Shown piece after piece: positions 1 through 11,829 of a DNA stretch of 64,000 nt. This DNA is from Flaveria trinervia (Eukaryota; Streptophyta; Magnoliopsida; Asterales; Asteraceae), in contig CM046452.1 in NCBI GenBank assembly GCA_025506515.1, positions 99,852,311-99,916,310 of the forward strand. The letters run 5' to 3'. Position numbers and translations under genes: made by a program. The notes below the pieces were generated by a model. The model worked only from the letters and a program-made list of their open reading frames with translations, made no database searches and had not been told where the DNA came from. Numbering within the stretch: the first letter of the stretch is position 1; every line of letters begins with the position of its first letter.

Positions 1-1104
1 ACACCATAATATCTCCACTCAATCACATGGCGGTAGCAGCCTCCTCCATACCGATAAGTTCAGGTCATTTTCGTGTAACTTAAGGATCAAATTTGCTTGA
101 AAAACAACGTCCTACTCACACACGTTCTAAACCTACTCTTAAATCTACACTGTCTCCTGTCAGACTAGAACCTTCAACCGCTTATAGATATTATCAGTTT
201 TAAGTTTGTTTTTGTTTCAATTTTACACAGGTTCTTGGATAAAGCATGCATTAAGACTCAAGATGATACGAATAGCAACGAAAGCGCATGGAGATTATGC
301 ACGGTGTCACAAGTCGAACAAGTGAAGATACTCGTATCAGTGGTTCCGATTTTCGCCTGCACCATCATCTTCAACACCATTTTGGCACAACTCCAAACAT
401 TCTCAGTTCAACAAGGCAGCACCATGAACACTAAACTCACCACAAACTTTCAAATCCCACCAGCTTCCCTTCAATCCATTCCTTATGTTATGTTAGTATT
501 CCTAGTCCCCCTATACGAGACCGCTTTCGTCCCCATGGCCCGCAAAATCACGGGCTGTGAGTCAGGGATCTCGCCTCTACAACGGGTCGGTGTTGGTCTG
601 TTCATTGCAACATTCTCTATGGTATCAGCAGCAGTAGTCGAGAACAAACGAAGAACAATGGCCTTAAGAGATCCTAATGAACCCATATCAATCTTTTGGA
701 TCGCGCCACAGTTTCTCGTGTTCGGGGTCTCTGAGATGTTTACCGCGGTCGGGTTGATCGAATTCTTCTACAAACAATCGGTAGAAGGCATGCAGTCTTT
801 CCTAACAGCAATGACATATTGCTCGTATTCATTCGGGTTCTATTTAAGTTCGCTTTTGGTGTCCCTAGTGAACAAGGTGACCGCTAGCTCAGGTCATGGC
901 GGATGGCTCAGCGACAACAACCTCAACAACGATAGACTAGATCTTTTCTACTGGTTGTTAGCCGGTCTAAGTTTCATAAACTTCTTCAACTATCTTTTCT
1001 GGTCAAGGTGGTATGGGTACAACTCATCGTTGGCGGGCCGCCACACGGGCCCTAGCTGGGCAAAGGATTCAAAAACCTCGATGAACGACATCGAGACGGG
1101 CTAA
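1..1104 (+). CDS. NPF4-like (NRT1/PTR family) transporter, C-terminal part
   Basis: This is the 3' end of a plant NRT1/PTR (NPF) proton-coupled transporter; the start lies left of the window. Two exons are visible: 2-63 (ending ...HTDKF plus a split Arg codon) and 231-1104, joined across a 167-base GT-AG intron. The join gives the family motif KFRFLDKA at the central loop. The second exon carries the last membrane helices, with conserved features such as LAQLQTFSVQQG, the PLYE motif, the GISPLQRVGVGL loop and the EFFYKQ helix. It ends in a short hydrophilic tail. The NPF4 clade includes plasma-membrane carriers of abscisic acid and related hormones. The NPF4 assignment is by recalled similarity; substrate cannot be read from the sequence. 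No damage is seen in the visible part. Confidence 0.9.
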
Positions 1105-3759
1105 CAACATCATGATGGTTTGAAAATAACTAATTGTCATTAAGTCTATGCATTACATATAGTATTAGTGAAAGAGTAAAAAAAGGCTAGAGGTGATTAT
1201 TATAGAGCACCAAGTGCACCATTTTAGGGGGTTTGACTTTATTAGTTTTGGATTGTGTATGTGTTTGTGTTTGACTTTGAATATGTAAGGGTCCACTGTG
1301 AAAGCTTTGGCTTACCATCTCAATTGCAATATCTAAGAAGATGTTAGGTATAAACCCATCAACTATATGCTTTAGTGATATATATTGTCTCCTAATTTGC
1401 TGTCATTAACTTTGTGTATGTTATAATATAATTTTAATTTTGGGTGGGATGAACACATATGTTAGTGGTTGTTTGGTGAGGTTTACCTGTCCCATATAAT
1501 AGTCAGATCCATTATTTATGAGTAATAGCTATGCATCATTATTTTTTCTTCTTTTCGACAACAATTTAATCTTTAAATATCATCTAATCTTATGTCGTAA
1601 GTATTTAAAATCACACCATTGTTATGATGGACATTCATTCATACCGTTTGTCCGTCAAGACATGACATGTACATTTATTTTTTATATTTTCTTAACACAC
1701 TTTTAGTACTATACAATTTTAATATTTTTTTTTGTAACAAATCTCTTTCTTATATTTATGAGTATAGATGTATATATGCATGAATTGAATCTTTGGTTGG
1801 TGTAAAAGACAATAGTTAGTTATACAGTTGCTAACAACTTATATACTTAACTTTTTCACAACAATAAAAAACTACAAAATAATAAATACATTTTTATAGA
1901 AATTTACAAGTTTACAGTTATACACTTAATTACAAGCATATGCAAAGACATAACTTGTTTATGCTTGAAATTACAAAATCAATTTTTTGAATACTAACAT
2001 CATCTTTAGTGAGAAAATACTGTTCAATTCTAATTAACATTCATAGTCAGCTTTTTATCGGTTCGGTTTTGTAAAATCTAAAAGTGGATGTTTATTTTTG
2101 AAAAAAATGAGTCAAAGATGTTTGTTCTCGACTTCTCGTGATTTTCCTTAATCTTTAAAGCAATTATATCATTTGTTATATTTTGCTTTAGACTTGCTTA
2201 TTAATACTTTTGTATAAAAAACTATAATAATTGATCAGCAAAAATAAATTTAATATTATCACAAATTGGAAACGTGATTAAACTATTATTTTAAAAGGTG
2301 TACATAAAATTTTGTAAAATTCAGTTGTCCAATGTGTGTATAGGTATAATATATTCAAAACTTGATTGATTTTTCATTTGTCCTTTCCTCGGTAATATAA
2401 AAGTGATTGTGTCCCCCAATCATCTTCCTCCGAGAAAAATTAGGGTAAACTGTAAGACAAGACATGTTTTCATGTTCCTCAACCTTTTAACAAACAATTT
2501 TCATCACTACCTTCTATGGTTCTCATGACAACAATTTCAGCTTGTGGGGGAAGTCTTTTTCCAATTATATTATCTTTACACCTGTATTTTGTTTAACATA
2601 AATTCTTTTTTTAATTATATACTAGTTAGCTGCTTTTAAAAGTAAATAAGAAAGGATATAAAACCTTTTAACGCAAATAGAATAAAGAGATGCAGTAAGC
2701 AAACAGCGAATCCATGGATATTTGACAGCGCACCAATGGAACAACGGACAATCACGGCAAAGACAAGCACGAATGCTGCTGTCTATGAGACCCATCCAGA
2801 GGAATCGAGGTTCTGAAAGACAGGCTTAAGTCTTCATTTGTAGGGCGGCTCTTGGATGGTACTGTGCATGTATAGGCTTGGTGTGTGGAATCATATTATT
2901 GTTAATTGTATTTGTTCATAAAAAGTTAATTAATTTGTAGAAAAGGATCAATTGCTCCTTGCATGAGGGTTACGTATGTTGCAGTTAATTATGACAAATT
3001 TAAAACCACGATAACAAAAACTATAAGATATAAACTTGTACAAGTATCAAACTATGTTGATTAAAACTGTAACTTACTATAAAATATACTCGATCTTTAA
3101 ACAATTAGACTGTCAAAATGTTCTTTCTATGTTTTTCATATAAACTTATAATTGTAATATTCAACTTTTTTATATCTTACAACAAGTATGTATATTTTCA
3201 TATCAAAGATAAATATGTAACATTATTTTATGAATATGATTATAGTAAAAATTATTTGTATTTTATTTAAAAAGGTTAAAAGGATTATAGGGTTGATGTG
3301 TGTTATTTTACACTTTTAAAAGGGTGAACATTTTGGTTATTATGTATATTACACTATGTCATTATCTCAAATACGTCAGGTGACTGTGTTAAATATATCA
3401 TCTCATCGTGTCAAATATTTTTATTATTATTGGTTATATGTATTTATTATTATATTTTATATTTTTTATCATTTCGTATTATTTTTGTTATTGTATTTAT
3501 ATATATATAAAAAATGCTATTTTATTTGTTTTACAATTAATAAGCACACTGATATTATTCATTTAATGTGTTTTTTCACAACCCATCATTTTATAAAAAA
3601 AATAATGTTAAGTAATGATGGAGAAATACACAATGACACATTCATCACTTTACATGTTTTACGTTTTCTATTACTATGTTTTATTTTGTCATTAATGTAT
3701 TAGATAAATAATTCTTTTTTATAATTATATTTTAGATGCTAGTAGTTACTAACGGTGTT
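1105..3759. other. intergenic, AT-rich
   Basis: This holds the 3' untranslated region of the NPF gene, then AT-rich DNA with no convincing gene. A denser block at about 2690-2900 reads like coding sequence for short runs in several frames but is interrupted and not recognisable. Confidence 0.6.
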
Positions 3760-3767
3760 ATTTTACC

Positions 3768-3980
3768 CAGTGGCGGAGCTTAACTAATTTTGTACGGGGG
3801 CAGGGGCGAAATTATTTTTTTAAGGGGGGCGAACTCAATATTTATATAAAAATTTATACTACCGGACCAAAAATTTACAGTATCGGACCAAAAATTTACA
3901 CTATCGGGCTAAATTTTAACACCATGAACGAAAAAATAGGGAGGGCGGCGCCCCCTGGCCCCTATTAAACTTCGCCCCTG
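3768..3980 (+). mobile_element. hAT-type MITE, copy 1
   Basis: A 213-bp element beginning CAGTGGCGGAGCTT and ending in the near-complement AACTTCGCCCCTG. It is flanked by an 8-bp target duplication with one mismatch (attttacc at 3760-3767, attctacc at 3981-3988). Its terminal motif and 8-bp duplication are those of hAT transposons. The interior repeats the motif 'aaaatttaca.tatcgg'. It has no coding capacity. A second copy lies at 41324-41519. Confidence 0.85.
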
Positions 3981-4437
3981 ATTCTACCCTTGGTTTTTCA
4001 GAAATTATCATTTGATAAAAACACAATTTTGTTATGAAAATACATTGACGAACGAAAAAAAACACAATAAAAACATGAAATAGTAATCATAATGAGCTGA
4101 AAATCATATATTTTTTTTAATTCTTATGTATAACGATGTTATACTCATTTTAAAGAGATAAAAATACTCATTTGAATGAATTTAATAAAAAGTAATATCG
4201 TATATAAAAGTTATGAACGTTTTAAAAAATATGAGAACTTGAAATATAATAACCAAAATACATAAAATATCCATCTAATAAATTTTTTTATTACAATTTG
4301 ATCTCGACTATTGAATAACAAATATAAAATTGTTTCTTCCCCACTTTTTAGATGAAACAAACCTTTTACTTTAATTCTTACCTTAATTTATATTATCTCT
4401 TTTTCTTTTTTAATTATTCTCTACTATAATCAACTAA

Positions 4438-4939
4438 GGGGTTGTTTGATAATACTGGTTCGGTAAGATTTGATCGAGTCAGAAGCTGATCCAGTTAGAA
4501 GTTCTAATTGGGTATGAATCTGACTGAAATTTGGCTGTTAGATTCAATATCTGATTAGAACCAAATCGATTCGGTATTTAAGTAACAAAACCCATCGGAG
4601 TCACATAACCGGTCGGAACCATCACACCACCACTATCATCCTGTACACATTCCAACCACCACCTCAATCCACTGTACACAAAGGCGGTGTCGAAGGCAGT
4701 GCATGCGGATCGTGAGGCTGAGGCAGAAGGCAAGGCGGTGCCTGCGAGTCATGAGGGGGCGTCGGCTTGTGGGCCATGAGGGGGTGGCGGGCTGCAGGTC
4801 GCGAGGGGGTGCGAGTCAGCCGGTCAGCAACTTTTTTTTCAAGGTTTAGGTTAGCAATAATGATTAGGTCAGCCGGGCTTGAAGCCAAAATCAAACGGGT
4901 TGACCGAGTCAGCTGGTCAGCCAAAAAACAAACAGCCCC
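4438..4939. mobile_element. Tourist/Harbinger-like MITE candidate
   Basis: About 502 bp bounded by short inverted repeats GGGGTTGTTTG and (reverse strand) GGGGCTGTTTG. A possible 3-bp target duplication TAA/TAT flanks it, which would fit PIF/Harbinger. The right half is GC-rich and could be read as a proline-rich peptide on the reverse strand, but this is composition, not a gene. Terminal repeats are short, so the class is tentative. Confidence 0.5.
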
Positions 4940-4942
4940 TAT

Positions 4943-6466
4943 GTAAATAAAATAACACTAAACTATTTTTCAATTTTCAAAATATTTTAGTATTGACTAA
5001 ATTTACAAGTGATGATTTATTTCATGCATTTATCATTTGTGAGTGCCTCATCAATCAAGGAAGATGTTTGTCCGAAATCCTTACACTTTTTGGTAACCTA
5101 TTAGTTAAGAATTGTGGTCAGATCATAATTCGTTTAATACAAGATGAATCCAGCGATCTGTAATAATAAGAATGATGAAATGACATGTTCGTGTGTATTC
5201 AATGACGCAACACAATGCTTGCAAGTCGAGTCCATGAAAAGTGGTGACAGGGCATGTTCAACCCTTCGAGTTGTTTGGCATGGTTAATACCAAATCTCAA
5301 AGTGTTCTTAAATTTGTGTTAAAAAGGAATGTCAAAGCTAATTTACATATAATATTAAAGAGCTTACAAGAGATAAAGACTCAAGATTTGAATTGAACAT
5401 AGAATAACCAACAACGGTTAGTGATCGTTTATTGAATTGAATCAAACTACTTACAGAGAAACACAAATGAATATGATTACTCATCTTTTTCTAAAAATTC
5501 TCCCATTGCTGCTTATATACCTCTTCATAAACACTTCTAATGATTTTTAATATAAAAAGCAAAAGATAAACTTTTATTCCATCAGTAGTAACTACTCCCT
5601 TCGACACTAACTACTTCTGACGGCTTTGCTTCAGTATAACTCCTATCAATGACGGATACAAACACTCAATTATTGACAACTAATTAAATGGTGATAAATC
5701 TCATAACCATTAAGCTAAATCAACATTATTTTGTTATTATACTAAAGCAAAATGGTGTGTGTTGTACACAAGTTTGCATACAACAAGTTGTAATTACGGG
5801 CCACAAAAATGTGATTTTGTTATTGAACTTAAAGGGACATATAAACTTATATATTTGTCTATAACTGACGCACCTAGCTTAAATGTTGTTTGCGGCACCC
5901 ACGTAATTATCCATTTACAATAAACTTAGACTCAAAAAATAAATCGTTAATACACGTGTCTTCAACTTAGAAACATCTTAATACAAATGTATACTAGTAG
6001 AAGAATTTGCTAAAGGGATTATTTATGATTTAATTGAGAGTTTGCATAAATTTAATATGCAATATATTTTTTTTAAAAACAAAAAGGTAACACACGTGTT
6101 TAGTGTTCTTATTGTTTCGGCTTTAACCTTTAAGTACTCTTGAATCCATCTCATGTAAGACCCGACCCATAAAATTAAATGCTGCCCTTTGAATTTTTCA
6201 CAAGTGTTTTGCTGCAACACACTATACAATGATAAACATCATGACATAAAAAAGCCAAAAATTAGCAAAAAGGAGTCAAAAGGTCCCAAAAAAGAAGTAT
6301 CATACGACAATATCTAGCAAATTATTAGTCTTTTATATCGGTTACAAATGGATAATCTGCAACATATCTATCCTATGATTACAAATGATGTCTATATATA
6401 CACATGCAAATGACTATTGCATTGTCCATCTATAAGCTGAAAAACTTTAGTTAAGTAAGGGTAGAA
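4943..6466. other. intergenic upstream of GDSL gene
   Basis: No gene recognised. The block at 5230-5700 has LTR-like texture but no terminal repeats that I could define. The last 100 bases hold the promoter of the GDSL gene, with a TATATATA stretch at 6393-6400, about 70 bases before the start codon. Confidence 0.5.
6393..6400 (+). promoter_or_regulatory. candidate TATA box of GDSL gene
   Basis: TATATATA lies 67 bases upstream of the ATG at 6467, a normal distance for a short plant 5' leader. Assigned on motif and position only. Confidence 0.45.
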
Positions 6467-8162
6467 ATGTACACACATAGGTGGTGGTTCATGGCGGCTG
6501 TGGTGGTGGCGTGCTGGTGGAAAGGTGTTGGCGGACAACAACAAGCTCCCGCGATATGGGTGATGGGAGATTCCTTGGTGGATAGTGGGAATAACAACTT
6601 TCTAAGATCCATTGTTAGAGCCGATTATTATCCTTACGGTTGTGATTATTATCGCGGTCCTTCGGGTAGATTTTGCAATGCAAGAACCTTCAGTGACATT
6701 CTTGGTACATGATTAACTTCTTATACTTTTTTAACTGTTTTGATTTCACAGACGTATTTTGTGTAACTTCTAACCATACGATTAAATGATTTTCGGGTGC
6801 AGGAGATTGGATGGGAATACCGGCTCCACCGCCATTTTCAGATCCCACCACAACTGGAAACAGAATCATGGGTGGTGTTAATTATGCCTCTGCTGCTGGT
6901 GGTATCCTTGATGAAAGTGGCCAACACTATGTAAGTTCATACATTTTGACTTTTCTAAAGTCAATCTGTTAAATTCTAGATTGAAAAGAAGTCATGATAT
7001 CCTCAAAGAATTGAAAAATACGTGATGATAGTCGTAGCCTAACTACACGCTACACTAATTCTACATAATGAACCATAAACCATATTGTTTTAAGTCTGAA
7101 AATTTTTAATACAGAAGCACAAAATTTGACTAAAAAAGTCAAAGTTAGTCAAAGTTGCTTATATGAATGATGGTTATTAGTATTACCTGCATAAGTTGGT
7201 TACCTTTTCATTATTTCTAGTAACTGTTTCGATTGCAGGGAGATCGATACTCCATGAACCAACAAGTTGTGAACTTTGAGACCACTTTAGGCCAATTACG
7301 AACCATGATGAGCCCCTCGGACCTCACTCAACTCCTCTCAAATTCCATAGTAGTCATGACTTTTGGCAGCAGTGACTACATCAACAACTACCTCATGCCA
7401 AACATGTACTCATCGAGCCGCAGTTACACGCCCGAAGCATTTGCTAACATCCTTCTAAACCGTTATGCGCGTCAACTTCACGTACAATTCACCATCTGTC
7501 ATCTTTTTCCTCTCTTAATTTGCATATTCATGTAAATTGGCTTGTAACTTTCGTGAATGTTTTGAGAATTTAGGCACTATACAGCTTAGGACTACGAAAA
7601 TTCTATCTATCAGGAATCGGACCACTTGGGTGCACACCTAATCAGTTAGCCACGGGTCAAGCCCCTCCTGGGAGATGTGTGGACTCAGTGAACCAGATGC
7701 TAGGACCCTTTAATGAAGGACTCAAAAGACTTGTTGGTCAGCTCAATAGCGGCTCGCACCCTGGAGCCATGTTTGTGCATGGAAACACGTATGGTGTTTT
7801 TGGTGACATCTTGAATAATCCTGCAAGATACGGTATACACTATACTTAGAGTTTACAGTGAGAGATAGAGCTTGTTGTGTCACATTACTGTTTCAAAGAA
7901 ATAAAGAATAAAGTTTATATTGTCTTTAACTACAGGGTTTAGTGTGAGAGATAAAGCATGTTGTGGGATAGGAAGGAGTCAAGAACAAATCTCGTGCATC
8001 CCGACAGCAGCGCCATGCTTCAACCGCGATCAATACGTGTTTTGGGATGGATTCCATCCAACTCAAGCTGCGAATGCTGTTCTTGCTCAGAGGGCGTACT
8101 CTGGATCCACTGATGACTGCTTTCCGATGAATGTTCAACAATTGGCACAACTTAGGTTATGA
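6467..8162 (+). CDS. GDSL esterase/lipase, secreted (SGNH family)
   Basis: Five exons: 6467-6704, 6803-6930, 7239-7481, 7574-7832, 7936-8162; all junctions are GT-AG and keep frame, giving 364 residues, normal for plant GDSL enzymes. A hydrophobic signal peptide (about 1-23) predicts secretion. Block I is GDSLVDSGNNN with nucleophile Ser36; block II Gly sits in GGVNYASAAGG; block V is DGFHPT with Asp327 and His330 completing the catalytic triad. Block III, normally GxND, reads GSSD here (165-168), so the oxyanion-hole Asn is Ser167. The enzyme would hydrolyse an ester in the cell wall or apoplast; the substrate is unknown. From memory the closest Arabidopsis relatives are At1g71250 and At5g08460. 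Neighbour downstream is the organellar RAD52-like gene on the same strand. Confidence 0.93.
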
Positions 8163-9604
8163 GTGTGTTGTAGGTGATCATGGTTTTGGTGTGAATCGGA
8201 TTGTTTTCTAGGTTGTTTGAGATCATATTTTTGTTGGTATGTTTTACTAATGAAATATTTGAAACGTTTGAACAAAAAGAGTTTGGAATGCCTTATGATG
8301 CTTGTTGAAATGTGATTTAATTTACTTTGTGTATTTCATGCAAAGAAGTTGTCGCTTTGGATGACGTTTAATTTTGTGGTTGTTGAAATCGATCCAACCA
8401 TTTATAACCAAAGTAAATCTCTTTCTTTTAGGTATATACAGTTTTGTTTTGCCGAGTATAATAAGGTTCATTTGGAATTTAAACCGACCATCTACCGTTT
8501 AAGAATCTTTACATATTTGAAATGTAAACTTAAATGTTTGTATAATGTTAATGTTGATAACATTAATAATTTAATGTTATAATACAGTCCAATGATTTTG
8601 GAAAAGAGTTCCATTAAAATCGACACATAGGATCGGCCAAGCCGACTCAACTAATGTGATTGGTCTAATTTGTCACCTCAGAGGCGTCGGTGATGATGTT
8701 GGCACCAGCTGGGCGGTGACCACAATAGCGGTCTTTATGCAATGACAGTTGTGGTGTTAGTGATATCCGATTGGTGGTGATGACATTCAATAGGCATGAA
8801 TCATGTTGACCATTTGACATGTTTGAGCGGTTTTTAAATTAGTAAATGTTACCAGGATGACTAATTTGGATCGTTTGAGTAGATTTTATTAGACTCGTTT
8901 ATCATTTGATTTTATGTAAATGAGGTTATACGAAAAAAAAAACCCTACTCAATTCAATTATCTATTTATATAATAGTAAAATCTTAGCCACATTGACTTT
9001 TTATAGTTTTTGTGATTTGGCCATAGAAGTTTTGTAACTTTTATATTTGACCTTATATGATTTGCCAAGTTATTTTGGCAATAAAAAAATATTTTAAATA
9101 CCTATTTATCTAAATTGCATCATAAAATATGAGAAAACTTGCGTTATTTTGACAAGTTTGTTAAGTTCATTATGTTATGTTAACGTTATTTCTTTTTCCA
9201 TTTGTCTGCTATCTTCGAGTTAGAAAGCGAAATGATAGTTGCTAGTATATATTTTATGTATTCAGGTTTTCATATTCAAGTTCGTGCTATAATTACTCGC
9301 GCAACACACGTTAAAGCATTTCTAGTTATGAATACTATCAAGATGAAAACTGAAATGATTTTGATTTCTATGTATTATATAGATCAGCAGATGTCGATTT
9401 CTCCCAACTCTTTCAATCAATTTCTATTTTTACCTGGAAATTATTGTTCTATGTCAAAATTGGCAATTTAAAAAAAATTGTCGAAGATAGAAGACAGGGG
9501 ATGATACATGGAAATACGTCAAAGTCCAGGGACGTTTTATGTCAATAAGCTGAAACTCGCTTTAAAAACCCTTGAAGCGAGTGAAGGTTTTTGGTCCTGA
9601 ATCA
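8163..9604. other. intergenic
   Basis: 3' untranslated region of the GDSL gene followed by AT-rich spacer and the short promoter of the next gene. Short reading frames at 8349-8582 and 9202-9471 have no family signature and composition like the surrounding AT-rich DNA. Confidence 0.55.
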
Positions 9605-11829
9605 ATGGCGTTTAGTCTGATGAAATCACTGAGTCGTGAGTCTTCAACCTCACTATCGGCAGCATTACGGTTGACATCACCGGAGGTCATCGGAGCAAAA
9701 AGTTCACTCTGTGTTCAGAGGCTACTGTATTCTACCAAGAGAGTGAAAAAAGAAGAAACAGTCACCGCCGATGAGATAACACCTCATCCTCCGCCTCCAC
9801 CTGACTACGATGCTCCGACGTCGGCGATAAGCCGTCCGATATCGGAGATTTTGAAGGAACTGAACAAGAAGGTTCCGGATTCCCTTATCAAAGTTCGAAC
9901 AGAAGCCAATGGCTTCACAATAAAACACGTTCCATGGTCTCTCTATATCTCTCTCTCTATAGTTTCATTTTTTCTGTTTTACATATTTCATGTTTAATAA
10001 GGGGGAGAATTGTTACATTTACTTATGATTGATGTGATTTGGGCAAGATAGAGATAGTGTTTCTCTGGTCAGTTACAGTTTTAGGTTAAGTTGTGGAAAT
10101 TTGGTTTGCCTAGAAATTGTTAACCTAATTTATTTCATAGCTATTTGACATGCTAATATGCTATAGAGGATTAGAGGGACTTGGGGAGTTTAAGTGAAGG
10201 TTTAGGGGGTGTTTGGATAATCATATTTACTTATTTAGGGTATTCGGTTCCATACAAATGCTAAGATAAAAGTTATCTATTTACATTTCAATTAACCTGA
10301 AACCCAACATGAAGCTTTTACTCCAGTTCGGTGATCACACAAGATTTCTTGATTTTTTCCGCTGATAAATGCCTTTTTGTTCTTCATATAACTGTTACTA
10401 AACGATCATAATTTACAAATTTTTAACTTGATTTAGCAGAAACACTTTTAAGCATATAATACCTGATTATCTAAATCTAATGATTCAACTCATATAAAAA
10501 CTTTTGAGATGCATCTTTAAAGTCCCCTTAGTCTTTATATATACATATTAGGTGTAAATGTTATATTTGAGCCTGTAGTCATACAGAGCGTTGTGGTTCT
10601 TCACACATAAGTAGACTCATATATTCGGTAGAGAACTGTCTGAGATGCTGCATATGCCTTGGTGGCCTCCTAATCTACATTTTATAATATCCAAAGTTTT
10701 TCTTGTTTGTTTCTTTTTGTTGATCAAAATGTGATTAATGATCGAATTCTCAAGAAAGAATGATTCCTACTTGTAACAAGTGGCTTGTGTGTCGAGCGGC
10801 TTCACTAAGCTATTTGGATTTTGGAATTTGGACTTTCTGGATTGAATGTTACGTGTCCATTAGATGTTAATGTGCATGAGCACATTTTAAATCGTATATT
10901 TAACTTTGTATTTAGACGAAGGACTAATATGGTTATTTGATTTTTGACTGCCAGGCATATAGTGAACAGAATTATGAATTTGCATGCTCCAGGTACATTA
11001 AAGATACTAAATTATTGTTAATTGGATTACACTTAGCTTTCATTTGGTCAACATAGATCATAGTTTATTTACTTTCAACATATTGTAGAATGGTCTGGGG
11101 AAGTGCGGAGTATTAACTATTCAGCAGATGGGAAATATGTCTCTGTTACTTATCGGGTAACAATCTATGGTACCGATGCAGAGGTATAACTTTTACTTCT
11201 CACTTCCTTTTAATCTTTTCCTTGATAAGCATGCATAGCATTGCTTAGTGATTTTAGTAATGCATTTACTTTTGAATGGATTAGTTATGGTTTTGTTTAA
11301 TTTCTACCAACATATGAATTGTTCTACTTAAATGTTTAAATTTTGATTTTACTAAAAAAGCCTCTAACTAGCGGTATCAAGGCGTGTTTTATAATTCCTC
11401 CCAACACTCAACCTTAAATCCTATTTGGGACAAATATGTAGGTTTTAGGATGTATTAGGTTGACTGTAAAAAATTATATTGTTTGTGTTATCATCATTAA
11501 TCAGTTTATTATCTATATAAAAATTTCAAGGATAATGTTTCTAGAGACCATCCGACTATTCAACTTTTTCATCATATATTGAAACTATCTTAAAAGCCAC
11601 CAACGTATGTATTTGGTATCATTTATACCAAATCTAGCAAAAACATGCAAGATTATTGTAAAACTATTTATGTCTTGTTTTTGAGCAGTTATTTAGGGAG
11701 TCAACTGGAACTTCATCTGTTGAGGATGTAGGATTTGGTGATCCAGTGCAGAAGGCAGAAGCCATGGCGTTTCGTAGAGCTTGTGCTCGTTTTGGTCTCG
11801 GGCTTCATCTTTATCATGAGGAATTGTAG
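9605..11829 (+). CDS. ODB1: organellar DNA-binding RAD52-like protein (ODB1/RAD52-1 type)
   Basis: Four exons: 9605-9936, 10955-10992 (38-nt mini-exon), 11089-11183, 11689-11829; frame holds across all junctions, giving 201 residues. The start is the ATG giving MAFSLMKS; the frame is open a little further upstream but without an ATG. Residues 1 to about 55 are rich in Ser, Arg and Leu and look like a mitochondrial targeting peptide, followed by a Pro-rich linker. The rest is the plant RAD52/MGM101-like domain: HVPWHIVNRIMNLHAPEWSG, YRVTIYGTDAE, and the C-terminal motif KAEAMAFRRACARFGLGLHL. Known members bind single-stranded DNA and promote annealing and homologous recombination repair in mitochondria. 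The gene symbol rests on recalled similarity to Arabidopsis At1g71310. Nothing appears damaged. Confidence 0.9.

Noticed and set aside
2690..2900. Coding-like block (short open stretches such as NPWIFDSAPMEQRTIT and ETHPEESRF)
   Set aside because: Open only for a few tens of codons in each frame, no recognised family, no start or splice context. Probably a retroelement scrap.
3356..3703. 115-codon reading frame full of Tyr, Phe and Ile
   Set aside because: Composition follows extreme AT content; no motif, no splice or promoter context.
4664..4924. Proline/histidine-rich reading frame on the reverse strand
   Set aside because: Lies within a GC-rich MITE candidate and reflects base composition.
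10201..10260. GGGGGTGTTTGGATAA motif in ODB1 intron 1, like a MITE end
   Set aside because: No matching inverted end or target duplication found nearby.
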